From contig WPDH01000074.1 of NCBI GenBank assembly GCA_019137255.1, forward strand, positions 434,001-498,000: DNA of 64,000 bases, in the 5' to 3' direction. Of this stretch, positions 21,128-33,608 are shown one piece after another (position 1 is the stretch's first letter; each line of letters begins with the position of its first letter). A program made the position numbers and the translations under genes. This stretch comes from Corinectria fuckeliana (lineage: Eukaryota; Ascomycota; Sordariomycetes; Hypocreales; Nectriaceae). The notes beneath the pieces are model-generated. The model did no database searches, was not told the origin of the DNA, and saw only the letters and a program-made list of their open reading frames with translations.

Positions 21128-21843
21128 TTACTGGGGAGGAGAAACGTAAACGTTGCCCTCAAGCTTATGCTCGCCCAGCTCAGCCTGGTTCTCGTTTCGG
21201 GGAGGGAAGGTTGCGCCCTGGGGGGAAGCCATGCAGGCGCGGGCGAAGAAGACGATGGTGACAATGACCAGAACCCTGTGCGCAAAAGTATTTAGAACAG
21301 AAGCTCAACGTAATCTCATCAGACTCACCAGGTGACGGCGCCGAGAGCAGCGCCGGCAGCCATAGAGCCGCCGTAGGCGTCAAGATGGCTGCTGCGGGCG
21401 TAGAACCCGTCGTAGTAGCTGTAATAGGAGGAGGCGACGGAGGCGGCCCAGGCCCAGGCGGAGAGCCAGAAGATGGCGTCAAGGATGAGGGCAGCGATGA
21501 AGGCAATGCGGATGTAGAGTTGAGGGGCGAAGAACTCGGAAACTAGCATGCCGCCGATAATGAGGAAAGTGAAGATGGCCTACTATTGGGTCAGTCTCCT
21601 CGTGCGTGTACGGGGCCGAAGGAGTACAACGGTGGGACTTACATCGAAGACGAGAAACCCAGAAGGCCCGGAGTAGCCAGCGAGGTAGGTGCTGGCGCCG
21701 CCGAAGAGCGAGAGGTTGTAGGCGGCGGCGATGAGGGCGCCGAGAGAGAAGAGGAGGGCGAGACCACGGACGATGGTCAGCCAGAAAGGTATGGCAGGGA
21801 CGCCAGTAGCTGTGAGGCCATTGGTGGTGGTGGTAGTAGTCAT
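21128..21843 (-). CDS. Four-helix MARVEL-type integral membrane protein (3 exons)
   Basis: Join of 21843-21643, 21579-21329 and 21275-21128 gives 199 aa. Four hydrophobic helices are visible: FWLTIVRGLALLFSLGALIA, the FLVFDAIFTFLIIGG region, YIRIAFIAALILDAIFWL, and GAALGAVTWVLVIVTIVFFA. Short polar loops and a polar C-terminal tail (NENQAELGEHKLEGNVYVSPP) follow the MARVEL pattern of membrane-organising proteins at the plasma membrane or secretory vesicles. Introns 21580-21642 and 21276-21328 both have good donors (GTAAGT, GTGAGT), and both joins keep helices continuous. The N-terminus is a Thr-rich cytosolic stub. The exact role is unknown; MARVEL is assigned from topology and length, not from a definite signature. 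Confidence 0.8.
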
Positions 21844-24720
21844 TGTGCTTTCTGGTGTTGACGAGTGTTGTCGAGGACTTGGACAGTTGACAGAGATATA
21901 TGGTCACAGGAAAGGGGAGCAGAAGGGAACCTAGTGGAGGGTGCCAGTCAGTTTATAGGTTCCAGCCACCAGCTACCAGCTACCGGCTGCGAGTGGGCAG
22001 GGTAAGGTAAGATAAGGCAGGTGAAGCACGAATCATTCATGTCGTCGGGCAGTAGGAGCAGCAGGACTTGTCTGCCCTTATCACAACCAGTGCCATCTGG
22101 TGTGTTTGCAAGCGCCGAGAAAGGGGCCTCTCTTACGGGCCTCTCCAGTCTCATCAATGCCGAAGCCTGGCATCTGGCCGGGACCCTTTCACACCGTCAC
22201 ATCCCTGCGGTAATAGCAAAGCTGAACGCCCTACGCAACCTTCGTCTGCATCCTCCGCCTTAGCCCCCAGATACAAGACGGCAGCAGTGTAGATTAGGGT
22301 GGAACACGGACGACGGGCTTGGATCTCGGCACGCGCCCTGCCTGACCTAGCCACGCACTACCGGCACTATACCCGCGACCTAGGACTCCCTAGTGCCCCA
22401 GCTAGCACACAGGGCTGAGAAGGGAAATGCTGTTTCCCATCCTCTTAGCCGGGGGGGAGACCAATGGGACTCCCGTTGGACACCCCCCTTATCCCTCTTC
22501 GTCTGCAAGCCACGGACCGGGGGTGAGGTTTGAGGCCGTCCCCAACCGCTCGACGAGCAGTGGCATCGACATTTGGTAAAGGGGTGATCGAGGCTGGGGC
22601 CTCACGGGCAGCGGGATAAGTAGGCTTTCGGGCGTTGAGCCTGTGCGTGTGGTGTGGTGTGGTGTGGCATGGAATGGGTGGGCGCTGTGGTTTGTCTCAA
22701 GAGATCGGAGGGGCTGTGATGTGCAGCTGAATCAGAGGGCAATTAGCCTTGTCTTGGTATCCCATGATGCCTACTAGAGAAAACAGTCGGTGAGGATATG
22801 GTGATGGGTTGCAAGCAGTGTTGTCCCCGGTGTGCCTTAGTAGCGACGATTGCATTACGGACGTTGGCTCATGTGACTGAGGTGCAGTAGAACGAGCGAC
22901 TACTTACCCGGGTGGGATGGATACCTCAGGCGCAGGACAAGGGTGCAGAGCCGGGCAGGCGCTTCAAAGCTGCATCTAGTAGATAGTAGTACCTTAGGGG
23001 TACCTACCTACTAGGTAAGTATGTACCTGCTTAGTAGGTAACACCGTGAGCACTGATGAATACCAAGTTATTACAATGCTTACCTTCATAGGTAGCACTT
23101 TTGTTTCTCGCTCCCGTCGGATGTAAGCAGCTATACGAATAATCGGAATCTTGGACGCGATACGAATATCCAACCCAGGACGAACCCGATGCCCCAAAAA
23201 TAAACAAGAAGAGAGGGCGCCGCCAAGGTCCTTCATTCAACGGGTAAGATAAGAGGCGTCAATCCAGACCAGCCCAGTTCAGCCCAAACCTTGCAAGCCA
23301 ACTCTTTAGGTCGTCTCCTACTCAACATCTCTCCCTTCTTAGCCCCAAGTTTCAACACCCACACCCACACCACCACCCATTACGACTGCCAGTGTTCTCC
23401 TGCCTAGACTACTTGTCTCCCAAGGATGAATGTAATTATTTCCCGTTATTTTAGGTGACACTCCCTGCAGACATCCTCGCCAGCTCCCCTCCCTCTCTCA
23501 GCACTCCAAACCCAACAACAACCGTCCGGGGGGAGCAAATCAAGTGAGTTTCCCTCCCCGCCATGTATGTACTTATCTCGCTTGCGAGCCATGGTTGCTC
23601 GCTCCGTTTTTGAAACGGGTGGCGAGCGTGCCGATCCCGTCTGCAGCTGCAGGGGCCGTTGCGTTGCAACACCACCTGCAATTCTGTATGGACGCCACCC
23701 GCCATCCGCTTCCCACCTTTCACTGTCCCGTCCACATTCAACATATTCACATTCGCACTATCAAGCCATCATCTCCTTTGTTGCGCCTTTTTTTTCCTCT
23801 TCCCGCTGGGTGCGCCACGTTCCTTGGCGCGTCGGGGCTGAAAAGCCAGAGCACGCGCGCTTCAGTTCGCGAGATTCCTTCTGCTCCCGAGGCTTGTTCG
23901 CTTCGCAGATTGATGCATGGCTGGCTTCTGGTCACAAGCCGGAACCGCGTAGTCTCTAGTCAGCCACGACGCCCGCTGTCCCTGCCGGCTCGGGAAATGC
24001 GTGCCGCCATGGCGAAGCGCTCGGGTTCATTCCTAGCGCGCACACAACTCGTCTTGAGCTCCCATCTGCCAGGCCCTTCGCTCCCCAACCTCACCTGCGT
24101 CTCACGTGGAATACTTCTCTTTCTAGCAATCAATTCATGGCCTTTACATGTCAGATAGGCGACCCCAGTTTTTTTAATTTAGCCCGGAATCTGCCCTATT
24201 TCCTGCTGTAACCGACGAGCTTCTTAGCTACCTTAACAAGCCACATCCATTTCACAACCACCACAGCCACCCAAAGTGCTTTGAACGAGACACGCGTGAA
24301 GCCACGAGTCTTTGTTTTTCAGCCTCGGGAGCACCAGAAGCCAACACGAACAGCCTAAATCCGGTGCCTCGAAGATATTGGCTTCCAGGTCTGGGATTCG
24401 GAACTAGTTACGGCTTCGTTCCTGAAGGGCGAGGACATGTCCTTTCGTCAGTCTGCACTGTAAGCCGCCCCTCTATGTTTACACCAACGCCAGGCATGTA
24501 AGCAGGAAAAAGTCTTGTATACGGTCATCGTAATCTCATCTAGCTAGTTAGGTGGGAAGCTGTCCTGTCTTCTCAGTTCCGCTTCCTTCCACTGCTCTAA
24601 TCCCATGCCGTGTCTTCTGATGCTAGAACCTCGAATCTATCACACTCGCATCCTCGCTCTCCCCTTTTCCTTGAAAGATTGCACCTTCATAGAGCCATCT
24701 AATCCACAGCCAATCCAGCC
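21844..24720. other. Gene-free region of about 2.9 kb
   Basis: I see no supported gene. The longest plus-strand frame (23544-24158) lacks domain features and has Pro/Ser/Arg-rich, low-information content. The region has a TACCTACTA hairpin, GT-rich short runs near 22650, and the 3' flank of guanine deaminase at its right end. An untranslated RNA or a leader cannot be excluded. Confidence 0.5.
23005..23040. repeat. Short hairpin with 9-bp perfect arms (TACCTACTA / TAGTAGGTA)
   Basis: Exact reverse-complement arms separated by 18 bases. The loop itself holds GGTAAGTATGTACC, another inverted GGTA/TACC pair. Confidence 0.75.
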
Positions 24721-26228
24721 TTAGGCTCTTGAATGAACAAGCCGTCCCTTGACCCAGACCTTCTTCGTGTTCCGGTCATCCCCATTGAACACCCACTTGG
24801 CCACTCTCTCCTCCCAGCTCTCCCAGCCAAACACGTCCACGTTGCCCCCGTCGCCGCCCTCTCCGTCGCCGTCGGTGGCAACCCCTTCGTCGTCGACGTG
24901 GCCCAGCGCAATCAGCTGCGCATCCCACTCCATCCCCTCCTCGAAGCCGCCCACCCGGCCCTCCAGCCCCACCACGGCCGCGCCGCCCCGGGTCCCCAGG
25001 TACAGCACCTCCTCGACCGTCAGCTTGCTCCGCTCGCGCTCCGGGTCGGCGCCGTCGATGCCCATGGCCACGTGCCGGCTCACCAGCGCCGCCTGCCGCG
25101 CCGCCTCCAGGATCGACGGGCTGTACCCGCCGCCCATGTCCGTCCCGAGGCCCACCGTGATGTCCCGGTCCCACATCCACCGCACCCGCGCCGCGCCGCT
25201 CGTCAGCGAGCTGTTGCTGCACGGGCAGTGAGACACCTTGCTTCCTCGTTCTGCGATGAGCTTCGCCTCCTCCTCGCTGAGGTGCACCGCGTGTGCCAGG
25301 ATCGTCCGTGGCGTCAGGAGCCCGTGGTCGTCGTACACGCCGGTGTACGAGCTCGATCCCGGGAACAGCTGTGCCACCAGCGCAATCTCCCCCTCGTTCT
25401 CCGAGACGTGGGTTTGAACGGGGAGGTCCATCTCCTGCTGGATCTTGGCCAGCCCGAGCATAGACTCGCCCGTGCAGGACGGCGCGAACCGCGGCGTCAA
25501 GATTGGGGACACGAGCTCGAAGCCGGGGTCGATCTTTCGCACGTGCTGAACCGTCTGCAGCGTCTTCTCCAGGCCGGCCTCGACGCTCTCGTCGCGGTAA
25601 TAGTCGGGGCACATGTCCGTGTTGTCCATGCACACGCGCCCGACGAACGCGCGCTGCCCCAGAGCCAGGCAGAGGTCTGCCAGGAGGTTCGTCGCCGCCA
25701 CGTCGATGGTCGCGAAGTAGGCTGCCGTCGTGGTGCCATGGGCGAGCGTACGCCGGATACAGGCTGTATACACTTTGCGTGCCTTGGCCAGGTCCTTCAG
25801 GCTTGACTCGAGCGGGAACGTGTACGTTTCCAGCCAATCCAGGAGCGTTGACTTGCCAAAGATTCCCACGTTGGGGTACTGAGACGCGTGCACATGTGAA
25901 TCTGGAGAGGCCTTATCAGCATCCGCTCCACCTACGATGCCAGACCCAATGAGCAAACAGCCCTGGAAGGACAAGACTCACCGATGAAGCCTGGGAAGAA
26001 GAACTGTCCCGGCTTGGCCACATGGACGTCCACCTCGCTTCTATCCCAGCCCAGCTTACGCAACAGTCGGTCCTGGGCGAGCCCCACGCCTGCACAGTCC
26101 TGATCAATCTTGGCGATTTTTCCATCACTGTCAACGCACACGGCAGCGCCATGAAGATACTGCAACTCCTGCCGAGTCCTGGAGGAAATGAATGTCCCCA
26201 GAAACAGCTGCTTTCGTAAACCCGGCAT
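24721..26228 (-). CDS. Guanine deaminase (2 exons)
   Basis: Join of 26228-25982 and 25901-24721 gives 475 aa. It hydrolyses guanine to xanthine and ammonia in purine salvage and catabolism, in the cytosol. The amidohydrolase metal motif DSHVH (residues 83-87) is created exactly at the splice junction, in FPGFIDSHVHASQYPN. Downstream are the guanine deaminase signatures CMDNTDMCPDYYRD, VQTHVSENEGEI, ILAHAVHLSEEE, SHCPCSNSSL and GLGTDMGGGYSPS. The last carries the catalytic Asp. The 80-bp intron (25902-25981) starts GTGAGT. A stretch rich in Gly and Asp near the C-terminus (GDGEGGDGGNVDVFGWESW) is an insertion. The start MPGLRKQLFLGTFIS is typical for the family. A perfect 14-bp palindrome lies 300 bp upstream. 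Confidence 0.94.
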
Positions 26229-27237
26229 ATTGTTTCCACAAATGCGCCAGCTGGTGCGAAGTATTGTGCGCGGAGAGGTTGACTGATGTGTGGTACGGCG
26301 ATGTGAAAGTGACGGCGGTGTGCTGTGTTGTTTTGAGTTGTCGTCGAGTGTAATCGGGGCAACGTCAACAACAGCAGAGAAGCGCCGGTGGGAACGCAGG
26401 CGGTGATGATGTGATCCAGTATGTATCAGGGCCAACCGAAAGTAGAAAAACTCGAAAGGGCAGAGAGAGGTCAACACAAGAAGCAGCGAAAAGGAACTTC
26501 AGAGACGGAGGAGCAAGAGGTGGACGAATCTCGGCCGAGATGGTCGGCCTCTTTGTAGTTTCGAAGCTAAGGCCTGCCTCGATTAGCCAACCAACCAAAA
26601 CCAAGCTTCCCGGGATCGGACACGGGAACGTGGCAGCTCGGGCACGGGTTGTTCGTTTGGTAATTACTGAGTAACAACTGTCTCTGAGAAAGTGCTGCAT
26701 GTTACACAGGCATGAGGTTCCAGGATCAAAGATTGATAGGCCGTCTCCGAGAACATCCCCGCTCCTGCTTGTCCCCGGCCGTCGCCGGCAGCCGACGGTC
26801 TCTTCGGAGGCGGGATCCTGCGCCTATCTTCCCCCGCCACCGCCGAACCGCCGCCGGCCGGGTGTTCAGCCAAGGTGGCACAAAGGCATGCCTACCTCGC
26901 AAACACACTTCCGGTGTCCCCCTGTACGACTCAGACCAACAAACATTCGCGTCATTTGCAGCACACCCACTGCAAGACACTGACAAGCATGCTTCGTAGA
27001 GCGAGGGAAATATTCGCAGCCGTCGCTGTCTCACTCAAGCTCGCCCACTCTAGGATAACCAGCAAAGTATCGTAAAACCAATCATTCAAGCTCCAATAAA
27101 TCTAACAGTGAAATGATAGCAAACGCCTCTCTACCTACTACACAATACATCGTTATGCTTCCATACCAAAACAATACAATTCGGGAATCTTTAAACCTCC
27201 TTCATCATCATTCTTACTCCTGTCATGACCGCCACCA
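26229..27237. other. Promoter of guanine deaminase and 3' flank of fas1
   Basis: Both neighbours are on minus, so this 1 kb holds the guanine deaminase promoter on the left and the fas1 terminator region on the right. The perfect 14-bp palindrome ATCTCGGCCGAGAT (26528-26541) contains abutting inverted CGG triplets of the kind Zn2Cys6 factors bind. No gene is seen. Confidence 0.55.
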
Positions 27238-30200
27238 TTAAGCCGCGGCGCCAGGGCCGTCATACTCCAAGTTTGAGCCGCTGTCACTACCATCGGCTCC
27301 ATTGATGACAGCCTCATCCTGGACATACTTTTCCCAGTTGGCCAACACAGCCCCAATCTTGGGCGAGTTGGTCAGCTTGTACACATCCTCAAAGTACTCC
27401 TTGGTCAGTGCAAACGGCTTGGCCGTCACGTTGGGAATGTACTTTCCGACCAGCTTCGACGGATCAATCGACGTCTTGTTGATCTTCTTGAGCAGGAAAG
27501 ATCGGAAGGGCTTGACGCCCGATCGGAGGAAGGTTGAGTGGAAGGGCACATCAATGCCGCGAAGAGGGATCGTAGCAAAGCCACGCTCAAGCTCAACAGG
27601 GGTAGGCTTGCTGAGCGTCTTCTCCGCGCATCCGCGGATGATATCGCGGAGGTGTCCCTTAGTCTCTTCGAGGTTGCCCTTCATCTCCTCAATGTCGATC
27701 TTCTGCACCTTCAGGAAGTTGGTCACACCGGCGAGCGTGTCCAGAGCACGCAAGTCACCGGCGCAGACGTACTGCATGTTGGCTATGTTGTAGTTGACAA
27801 TCTCCAGTAGCCAGCCAGTCTCTTCGGCAATGTTGTCAACGACAAACTGAAGGGCAGCTTCGTTGAACGTCTTGCTAATACGGCTGGGGTTGACGGCGCA
27901 CATGGAGTAGTTCGAGCGGCCAGCAGCGTCTCGTTCCACGGCAACCTGCATGGTCAGACCACGGTAGAACACGACGGACACCAAGCTCTCAATGGGCATG
28001 ACCTCGGCGAGGGCAGCCAGGGCCGAGTATTCACCGAGCGAGTGTCCAGCGAAGGTGCTGTTGAGGGGCACAAGACCCTTAGACTTCATGTCCTCGAAGC
28101 TAGCCTTCTCCATGAGGGTGAGGGCAGGCTGAGTGAACTGAGTGGCAGACAGGAGACCAGTAGGAGATCGGTAGGTGTAAGACGTAGTAGTCTCGTCAAT
28201 CTCCTTGAAGATTTTCTCCGACTTAATGGAGCCATCCGCGGCGACGGTCTCGAAAGTCATCGCAATGTAGTTCTGGCGGATGGCCTTACCACGGGGACCA
28301 CCGAAGTGGACGGTGAGCTCCTTGGGGTTGTTCTTGACAATTTTCGTAATAGAGAAGCCTAGAAAGGTTGGTTAGTACTTGGTAGATATCTCGGATGGAA
28401 TCGTGTCAACTTACCATAGTTGTCGAGGAGGTATTTGTCCGCACGGTCCCAGACCTCCTTGGCCACGGGGCTACTATCGTACAAGTCCATACCCATGCCC
28501 TGCTCCTGAGAGCCCTGGCCAGTGAAAACATAGGCCGTTGCGGGCTGCTCTACCTCAGCAGTAGCCTCCAAGACCTTCTCCTCTGTCTCAGTGTTGCGCA
28601 CCTCGACGTTGATGATCTTGCGGCCAGAAACCATGCCAACGTGCTGAAGCTTAACCTCAATGTCGTCATTGGGCAATACCATGCCAACCAAGGAGGCGTG
28701 GAAGCTGCGGACCCGGCCGATGTTGTTCTCGCCAGCCCATGTCTCGACCAGGCTTCGGACGGCAGCACTGGAGTACATGCCGTGGGTGATAGTACCAGGT
28801 AGATTGGCGTAGGTGGAGAAGACGCGAGACACGTGGATGGGGTTGAAGTCGCCAGAGACACGGGCGTAGTTCTCGTTGGTAGCAGGGGCACGGAGCTGCA
28901 GAGGAGCCTTGCCGCTGAGAGGGATGGGGTTCTCGAAATTGATTGGCTGGTCGATGGGAACCCCGTTGCGCTCCAGGTAGTCGATGACAGGGTTACCGTG
29001 AGACTCACCAGCCTCATAGTCAACGCTAGCGACCTGGATGACCTCCTTGGTGGGAAGCTCGAGCAGGACCTGTCCCCGGGTCTCGACACTGCTGAAGACG
29101 TCCTTGTTCTTGAACCGCATCAGACTTTGGAGGCGGAAGGTCAGGGTCTGACCCAGAAGCTCAATGTCTCTGGGGAGCTCGTCGACCGAGAACCACTCCT
29201 TCGAGCGCAGGACAGCAACGTCCTTGGTGGTGGTAAGGTGCAACTGCATGGGGGTCTCGACCTTGCGCTGGAAGGTGTTCTCATAGTCGGTGTAGCTGCC
29301 GCGGTAGAGGAACTGAGAGGTAACCTCCATCACAGGTTCTCCATCGCGAACGAGAGTACCGCAGACCTCCACCATCTTACCAGCATCCTGGTTGATAACG
29401 GCGTTGACTTGGGCAGTGGTTGACACTTCATCGCCCTTCTTCAAAGGCTCCGCGCCAGGGATCATGCGGAACCCGTTGGACAAATGGACAAGCTTCAGCA
29501 GATCGCCATCAATGGTGCGAGGGAAGATAGGCTTAGTGATAGCCTTCCATCCAATGACGATGGCAAAGTCCATAGGGGCATATACGGTCTTGCCTGGTCG
29601 GTCAACGAATGCTTCGCCAGTGTTGCCAACAGCATGCACAAAGTCGTTGATGGCCTCGCCGGTGATGATCGACTTGCCACCATCAAATTTGCTAGTGACA
29701 TCAGCATCCAGGGCAACGGGCTCGTCTCCGAACCACGCCTTCCAATAGAACTCCTTGATACGATCATTGCGGTCCTCCATAACCTCGCGAATGGGAGAGT
29801 AGCCGGCGTCAGGGTGGTAGCTGAACTTGAGAGGGAGAGCAACGGGCTTGCCGAGGGCGGTGGTCTCCTTGATCATGTTGACAACAATCTCGTTCTCACC
29901 GACCAGCTTGACTTCGATGGCATCGACGTACTGGTTAGGGCGGGGCTGCTCGCGAACCACGATGACAGTCTTGGCGGGGTCGTTGGGATACTGAATCTCG
30001 ACGAAAAGACCCCGGGTCGGAGCGAATATGCGACGGATGGGGTTGGTCTGGAACTTCTGGCCCTGGACGACGACATCGGACATGAGAAGAGCGTGGCGCC
30101 AGTTCCTGTTGGCGCCAGCAAGCAGGGACAGCCACGAGTCAAGCTCAGGCATGGTCGCCGCGGCGGATGAGGAGAGGCGGTAGGTGCTCTTGTGGGTGTC

Positions 30201-33200
30201 ATAGCTGACAGTGAGACCCTCAACGTCCAGAGGCATCTCGAGGTCGACCAGCTTACCGCCAAAGTACTCGGTGACAGGAATGGAGGCCTTTTTGTTATTG
30301 TACAGGTCCTTCGTCAGCTTGGCGATGTGGCCCTCGTGAATGTTATCGAGAATCTCCTTGATGGGCTGGTCGATGACAGTGGAGAACTTGGCAGCAGTTG
30401 GGCCTTGAAGAATGCAAGTACGGCCGACATCTTGGCCTACCACGGCATCAAGATCCTCAGACTGCCAGAGCGAGTCCTTCTTGAAATAAAACTCGAAGTT
30501 ATCATCAAGAATAGGAATGAAGGTAACAGGCTTCATAGTAGGGCGCATAGTCATGATCAAAAAGTGCTGGACATCCTGAGCATTCACGATCTGCGTCTCG
30601 GCCTCGGGGTAGGCGGCGAGAATGCGCTCAACCACGGCGTATGGCTCATCCAGGTCGGAGTAGCTTTGAAGCAGCGACGGCTTGCCTGAAGTAGAAGTGA
30701 ATCGCTCCTCCAGACGGTGGATGTAGTCGCCAGTGAAGACAACATACGATCGGTCAATCCAGCGAGACTGGTGCTTGACGTAGAGCAGCTCAACGCAGCG
30801 GCGCAAGACGTCGGCATAGGTCATCTCGTCAAGATCAACAGCCTTACCGTCCTTGTTTTGACCGAACCAGACCTTTTGGCAGTCATCGTTGAGCTTCTTG
30901 ATGATGTAGTCCTTGTTCTTCTTGAGCTCTGCGACCCGCTTCTCCTTGGGGAGAGCGAAGATCTTCTTGTCCATCTCAGCCCAGAACTTGACACCACGCG
31001 TAGCGAGCTTATGGATGGGCTCGCCCATTTCGGAGCGAACGGTCATGACGCCACCAGCGGGACCCTTGTAGGTTTGCTCCCACTCGGCATCCTCAACACC
31101 AGGAGCGGCAACGATGGCCTCTTTAGCAGCCTTGCTTGTGTGGGCTTCCTTGGCAACCATCATGCGGCTACCAAACAAGCAACCGTCAAAGGGCATAGGG
31201 GGATAGCCGTACTTCTTGGACCACTGACCAGTGAGGTAGGGGTAGGTGTCGTCAGATCCACCAAAGCCGCTGCCGGCAACCAAGATGATGTTTTCCTGTC
31301 GTCGGATGCGACCATACATCTGTAGAAGGGGTTGGTGGAAGTCCTCGAAGGAGTGATGGCCACCACCACGGCCACCAGTCCACTGGAGAATGACTGGGAA
31401 GGTTGGGTTGGCCTTGGCAATGTTGACGACAGACTGGATAGCGTCAACGGATCCAGGCTTGAAAGAGATGTGCTTGAGACCCAGCGTCTCGATGTACTCG
31501 TTAGCAACCTCGATGGAGGGAACACCAGCACCAATGGTGAGGCCCTCGATGGGGACACCCTCAGCACGTAGCTTGCCGATGAGAGGAATCTGCCAAGACA
31601 TGGCTCTGGGATTCACGTAGATCAGGTTGACTGAGATACCACGGCCGGCCGGGATAGCCTTCTCGATTTTCTTGATGGCATCAGTCATCATGGGGGGGAT
31701 AAAGTATCCGCCACCAGCAAGCTCGATGTGATATCCAGCGTTCATGGTAGCCGCGACAAAGTCCCAGGGAACAGTGCAAGGAGTCATGCCAGCAACAACG
31801 ACTGGGGGAAGACCGAGAAGTCGACTCATCTTAGTGTCAAGATAAGTGCGGCCTCCCTTAGTGGTCACGAGCCTCGGGCCAAATTCCTTAACCCAGTCAA
31901 TGGCATACTTGACAGCATTCTCCTCGTCCCGGTCAAAGATCTCGGGCTTGTAGCCGACTTCGCTCATGGAGCCGTCGACAGTGCCAGCGAGGATGACACG
32001 AACACCACTTCCTTCCTTGTTGCGGCTTGTCAGGACACCAAGACCTGAGATACCTCCAGGGCCGAAGTCCAGAATGTGAGTGGCCTCGGGGAAGACAGTA
32101 GCCTGTTCCCAGTTGACGGGTTCACGTGTGATCAAACGAATGAGAGAGGGAACAATATTGCCCTTAATCTCGCGAAGATCCTTGCCGGTGTTGGTGTCAA
32201 AAACGGCAATGCCCAAGGAACTGGAATCAATGGCGATATCCTTGAGATCCTCGTCGATCATGGCAGTGGCCTCAGCAAGGTACTTGCTGTGGAAAGGAGC
32301 TGTGATAGGGAGGAATCGGTTGACGAAGCGAACCTTGCGCTCCGTGTAAGGGATTCGATTTTGGTCAAGACCAGTGGGTGCCTTGACCTTTCGAAGCTGT
32401 GAGTTCAGACCATACAACGATGTTGGAGGTCCAGTGATAACCAGGTTTCGAGGACTGTTGATGAGAGAGACGCTGATGTGACGGTCGGCGGGTAGGTACT
32501 GGTTGGTGGCATCAATGTGCTTCTGGACCTCAGTCTGGGAGAGATCACGAATGCTAAGCATAGGAGTTGGGGTGCCCTCTCCGTGCTCCAACGACTCCCG
32601 GAGCATGGTCGGAGTCATGGAGGTCTTAGGGAAAGCCTGCTGGCTGCGAGTTCCGATCCAAAACAGCATCGTCAGGACAGAAGTTGTTATATCACGCCAC
32701 GAGTCCCACGAGTCGGCAGCAGCAGTGGCCGCAGCCATAACTATTCCCTGAGAGTGGCCAGTGGTACCAGTTATCCGATCACGTAGCATTCCGGGGCTAA
32801 CTCCAAGAACCCGACACGTCACCTCGTAATGGGCCAGTTGAACCAGACCGATCAAAGGGAAACTGACGGGCGCGGAAATCAGGTAGCCGACATCAGGAGT
32901 GGCATCGGCACTGTGGAGCCAATTCATGACATCCAAGCCCTTGGGGAACATCTTCTCTGCGCTGGGGTTCTTGGACAAGGTCTGGAGAAGCTCGGCCGAG
33001 GTGCTGATGAGGTCTCCCACGAAACTGGAGTAGGTGTTGTGGATCTCTCGGAGCTCCTCGAAATACTCTTCGATATTGCCCTGGCCACCGAAAATGGTGT
33101 AGATCTCGGCAGAGGCGTCCTCAGCGGCTCGGAAGAGGGCAGATGCGTGAGGCTTGATGGGTCGGTTGCAAACCGAGCGGGCAGTATAGTAGCTGCGGAT

Positions 33201-33608
33201 GAACTCGAGCTTCTTGGCCTCAATGCCAGGGAGAGTGGCGGCCACCGCATGTGCCTCATTGCCACGAAGGAAGGTGCGCTCAAACTCGATGAGAACAAGT
33301 TTGAGCACCTCCTCGTAGGAACCCTGCTCATCATCCTCATCTTCGTCCACGCGGTGTGCGATAAGACCGAGGTATCTCGCTACCAATTCGGGGACAGATG
33401 AGGGCTCATCGTCCTGAGCAAGCTCGTCGGTGGCGGCAGGTAGGCTGGCGACGAACTGATCTTTCAGCTCCGAGGCGTGGAAATGGAGGTGTGTGGGTAT
33501 GAGGAACGAGGTCTCGAGAGAACCGTGAGACAAAGTCAAGGGTCGCAGCGAGGAGTTTGATCTGGGGGTGGAAATGCCCGTCTGAGGGCCGTTTCCTGAA
33601 CCGTACAT
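27238..33608 (-). CDS. fas1: Fatty acid synthase subunit beta (2 exons)
   Basis: Join of 33608-28415 and 28358-27238 gives 2104 aa. It forms the domes of the cytosolic alpha6-beta6 synthase and carries the acetyltransferase, enoyl reductase, dehydratase and malonyl/palmitoyl transferase domains, in that order. Seen: acetyltransferase nucleophile Ser286 in TGHSQG; enoyl reductase core MTPCTVPWDFVAATMNAGYH near residue 605 with FMN-type glycines; a hot-dog dehydratase motif DFNPIHVSRVFSTYA near 1590; and the second transferase nucleophile Ser1838 in AGHSLGEYSAL. The start MYGSGNGPQTGISTPR matches fungal beta subunits. The single 56-bp intron (28359-28414) has a TACTAAC branch site and joins LLDNYG to FSITKIVKNNP. 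The alpha subunit gene is head to head about 3.4 kb away. Primary-metabolism FAS is likely, because no polyketide or toxin-type genes adjoin. Confidence 0.97.

Noticed and set aside
23544..24158. 204-codon plus-strand frame
   Set aside because: No domain, overlaps equally long frames in other registers, and composition is typical of chance GC-rich DNA.
24733..25806. Long open frames on the plus strand and a second minus frame over guanine deaminase
   Set aside because: They are shadows of a GC-rich coding region; composition is Arg/Pro/His-rich without domains, while the deaminase frame has all family motifs.
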